DNA of 7,330 nucleotides from Massilia sp. UBA2604 (GTDB lineage: Bacteria > Pseudomonadota > Gammaproteobacteria > Burkholderiales > Burkholderiaceae_D), in assembly GCA_002339265.1 (NCBI GenBank), contig DDKG01000172.1, forward strand, positions 1-7,330, read 5' to 3'. The translations under genes and the position numbers were made by a program. Below, in pieces: positions 7,154 to 7,330 of this stretch (position 1 is its first letter; every line of letters starts with the position of its first letter). The notes below the pieces were generated by a model, which was given only the letters and a program-made list of their open reading frames with translations, did no database searches and had not been told where the DNA came from.

Positions 7154-7330
7154 ATGCGATTTTCTCCCCTTGCCCTGGCCGCCAGCGCCGCCGTCCTCAC
7201 CCTGTCCCAGGCCGCCCACGCCCAGCAACCGTCCGCCGTCTCGGAAACCGCGCTGCGCGCGCACCTGTCGTTCCTGGCCGATGACCTGCTCGAGGGCCGC
7301 GGCACCGGGCAGCGCGGCGGCGACCTGACG
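7154..7330 (+). CDS. Secreted M28-family metallopeptidase (5' end only)
   Basis: Only the first 59 codons are in the window; the gene runs off the right edge. The ATG at 7154 is preceded by a modest GGAA (7145-7148, 5-base spacing). Residues 1-23 form a Sec-type signal peptide: a short basic start (MRF), a hydrophobic alanine/leucine core, and AHA before QQ as the likely signal peptidase I site, with no lipobox cysteine. The mature N-terminus reads ALRAHLSFLADDLLEGRGTG, a segment typical of the start of secreted M28 aminopeptidase-type zinc peptidases (the DDLLEGRGTG block). The zinc-binding residues would lie further downstream and cannot be checked. It probably acts in the periplasm or outside the cell on peptides. 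Family assignment rests on this one N-terminal block, so it is good but not certain. Confidence 0.75.
   Translation, partial: MRFSPLALAASAAVLTLSQAAHAQQPSAVSETALRAHLSFLADDLLEGRGTGQRGGDLT

Overview
The window holds the 3' part of a kdp high-affinity potassium uptake operon (kdpA end, then complete kdpB, kdpC, kdpD and kdpE, all on the + strand). Two unrelated genes follow: a small antibiotic-biosynthesis-monooxygenase (ABM) family protein on the - strand, convergent with kdpE, and the first 59 codons of a secreted M28-type peptidase on the + strand, divergent from the ABM gene. Coding density is very high. The longest non-coding stretch is about 93 bp, between the two divergent genes, so no gene-free stretch exceeds 300 bp. 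I see no rRNA, tRNA, mobile element, CRISPR array or attachment site.

The DNA is strongly GC-rich with heavy third-position G/C bias. The Kdp proteins follow the proteobacterial pattern (E. coli-like motifs throughout, kdpDE directly after kdpABC). Together with the style of the flanking genes this suggests a betaproteobacterium, perhaps of the Oxalobacteraceae/Massilia type. The taxonomic guess is inference; there is no marker gene here.

KdpA (K+ selectivity subunit), KdpB (P-type ATPase) and KdpC (accessory subunit) form the inner-membrane KdpFABC pump. KdpD (sensor kinase) and KdpE (response regulator) normally switch the operon on at low K+ or under osmotic stress. The genes are tightly packed: kdpA-kdpB 1 bp, kdpB-kdpC 10 bp, kdpC-kdpD 3 bp, and kdpD-kdpE overlapping by 8 bp. 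This implies one transcript and translational coupling. The operon promoter, any kdpF, and the KdpE operator lie upstream of the window.

The kdp part looks like an ordinary, intact system; every catalytic residue I checked is present. The most interesting local signal is in the ABM gene. It has two good Shine-Dalgarno/ATG pairs in one frame: the outer one adds a twin-arginine-type signal peptide and the inner one gives a normal-length cytoplasmic protein. I found no convincing previously undescribed multi-gene system.
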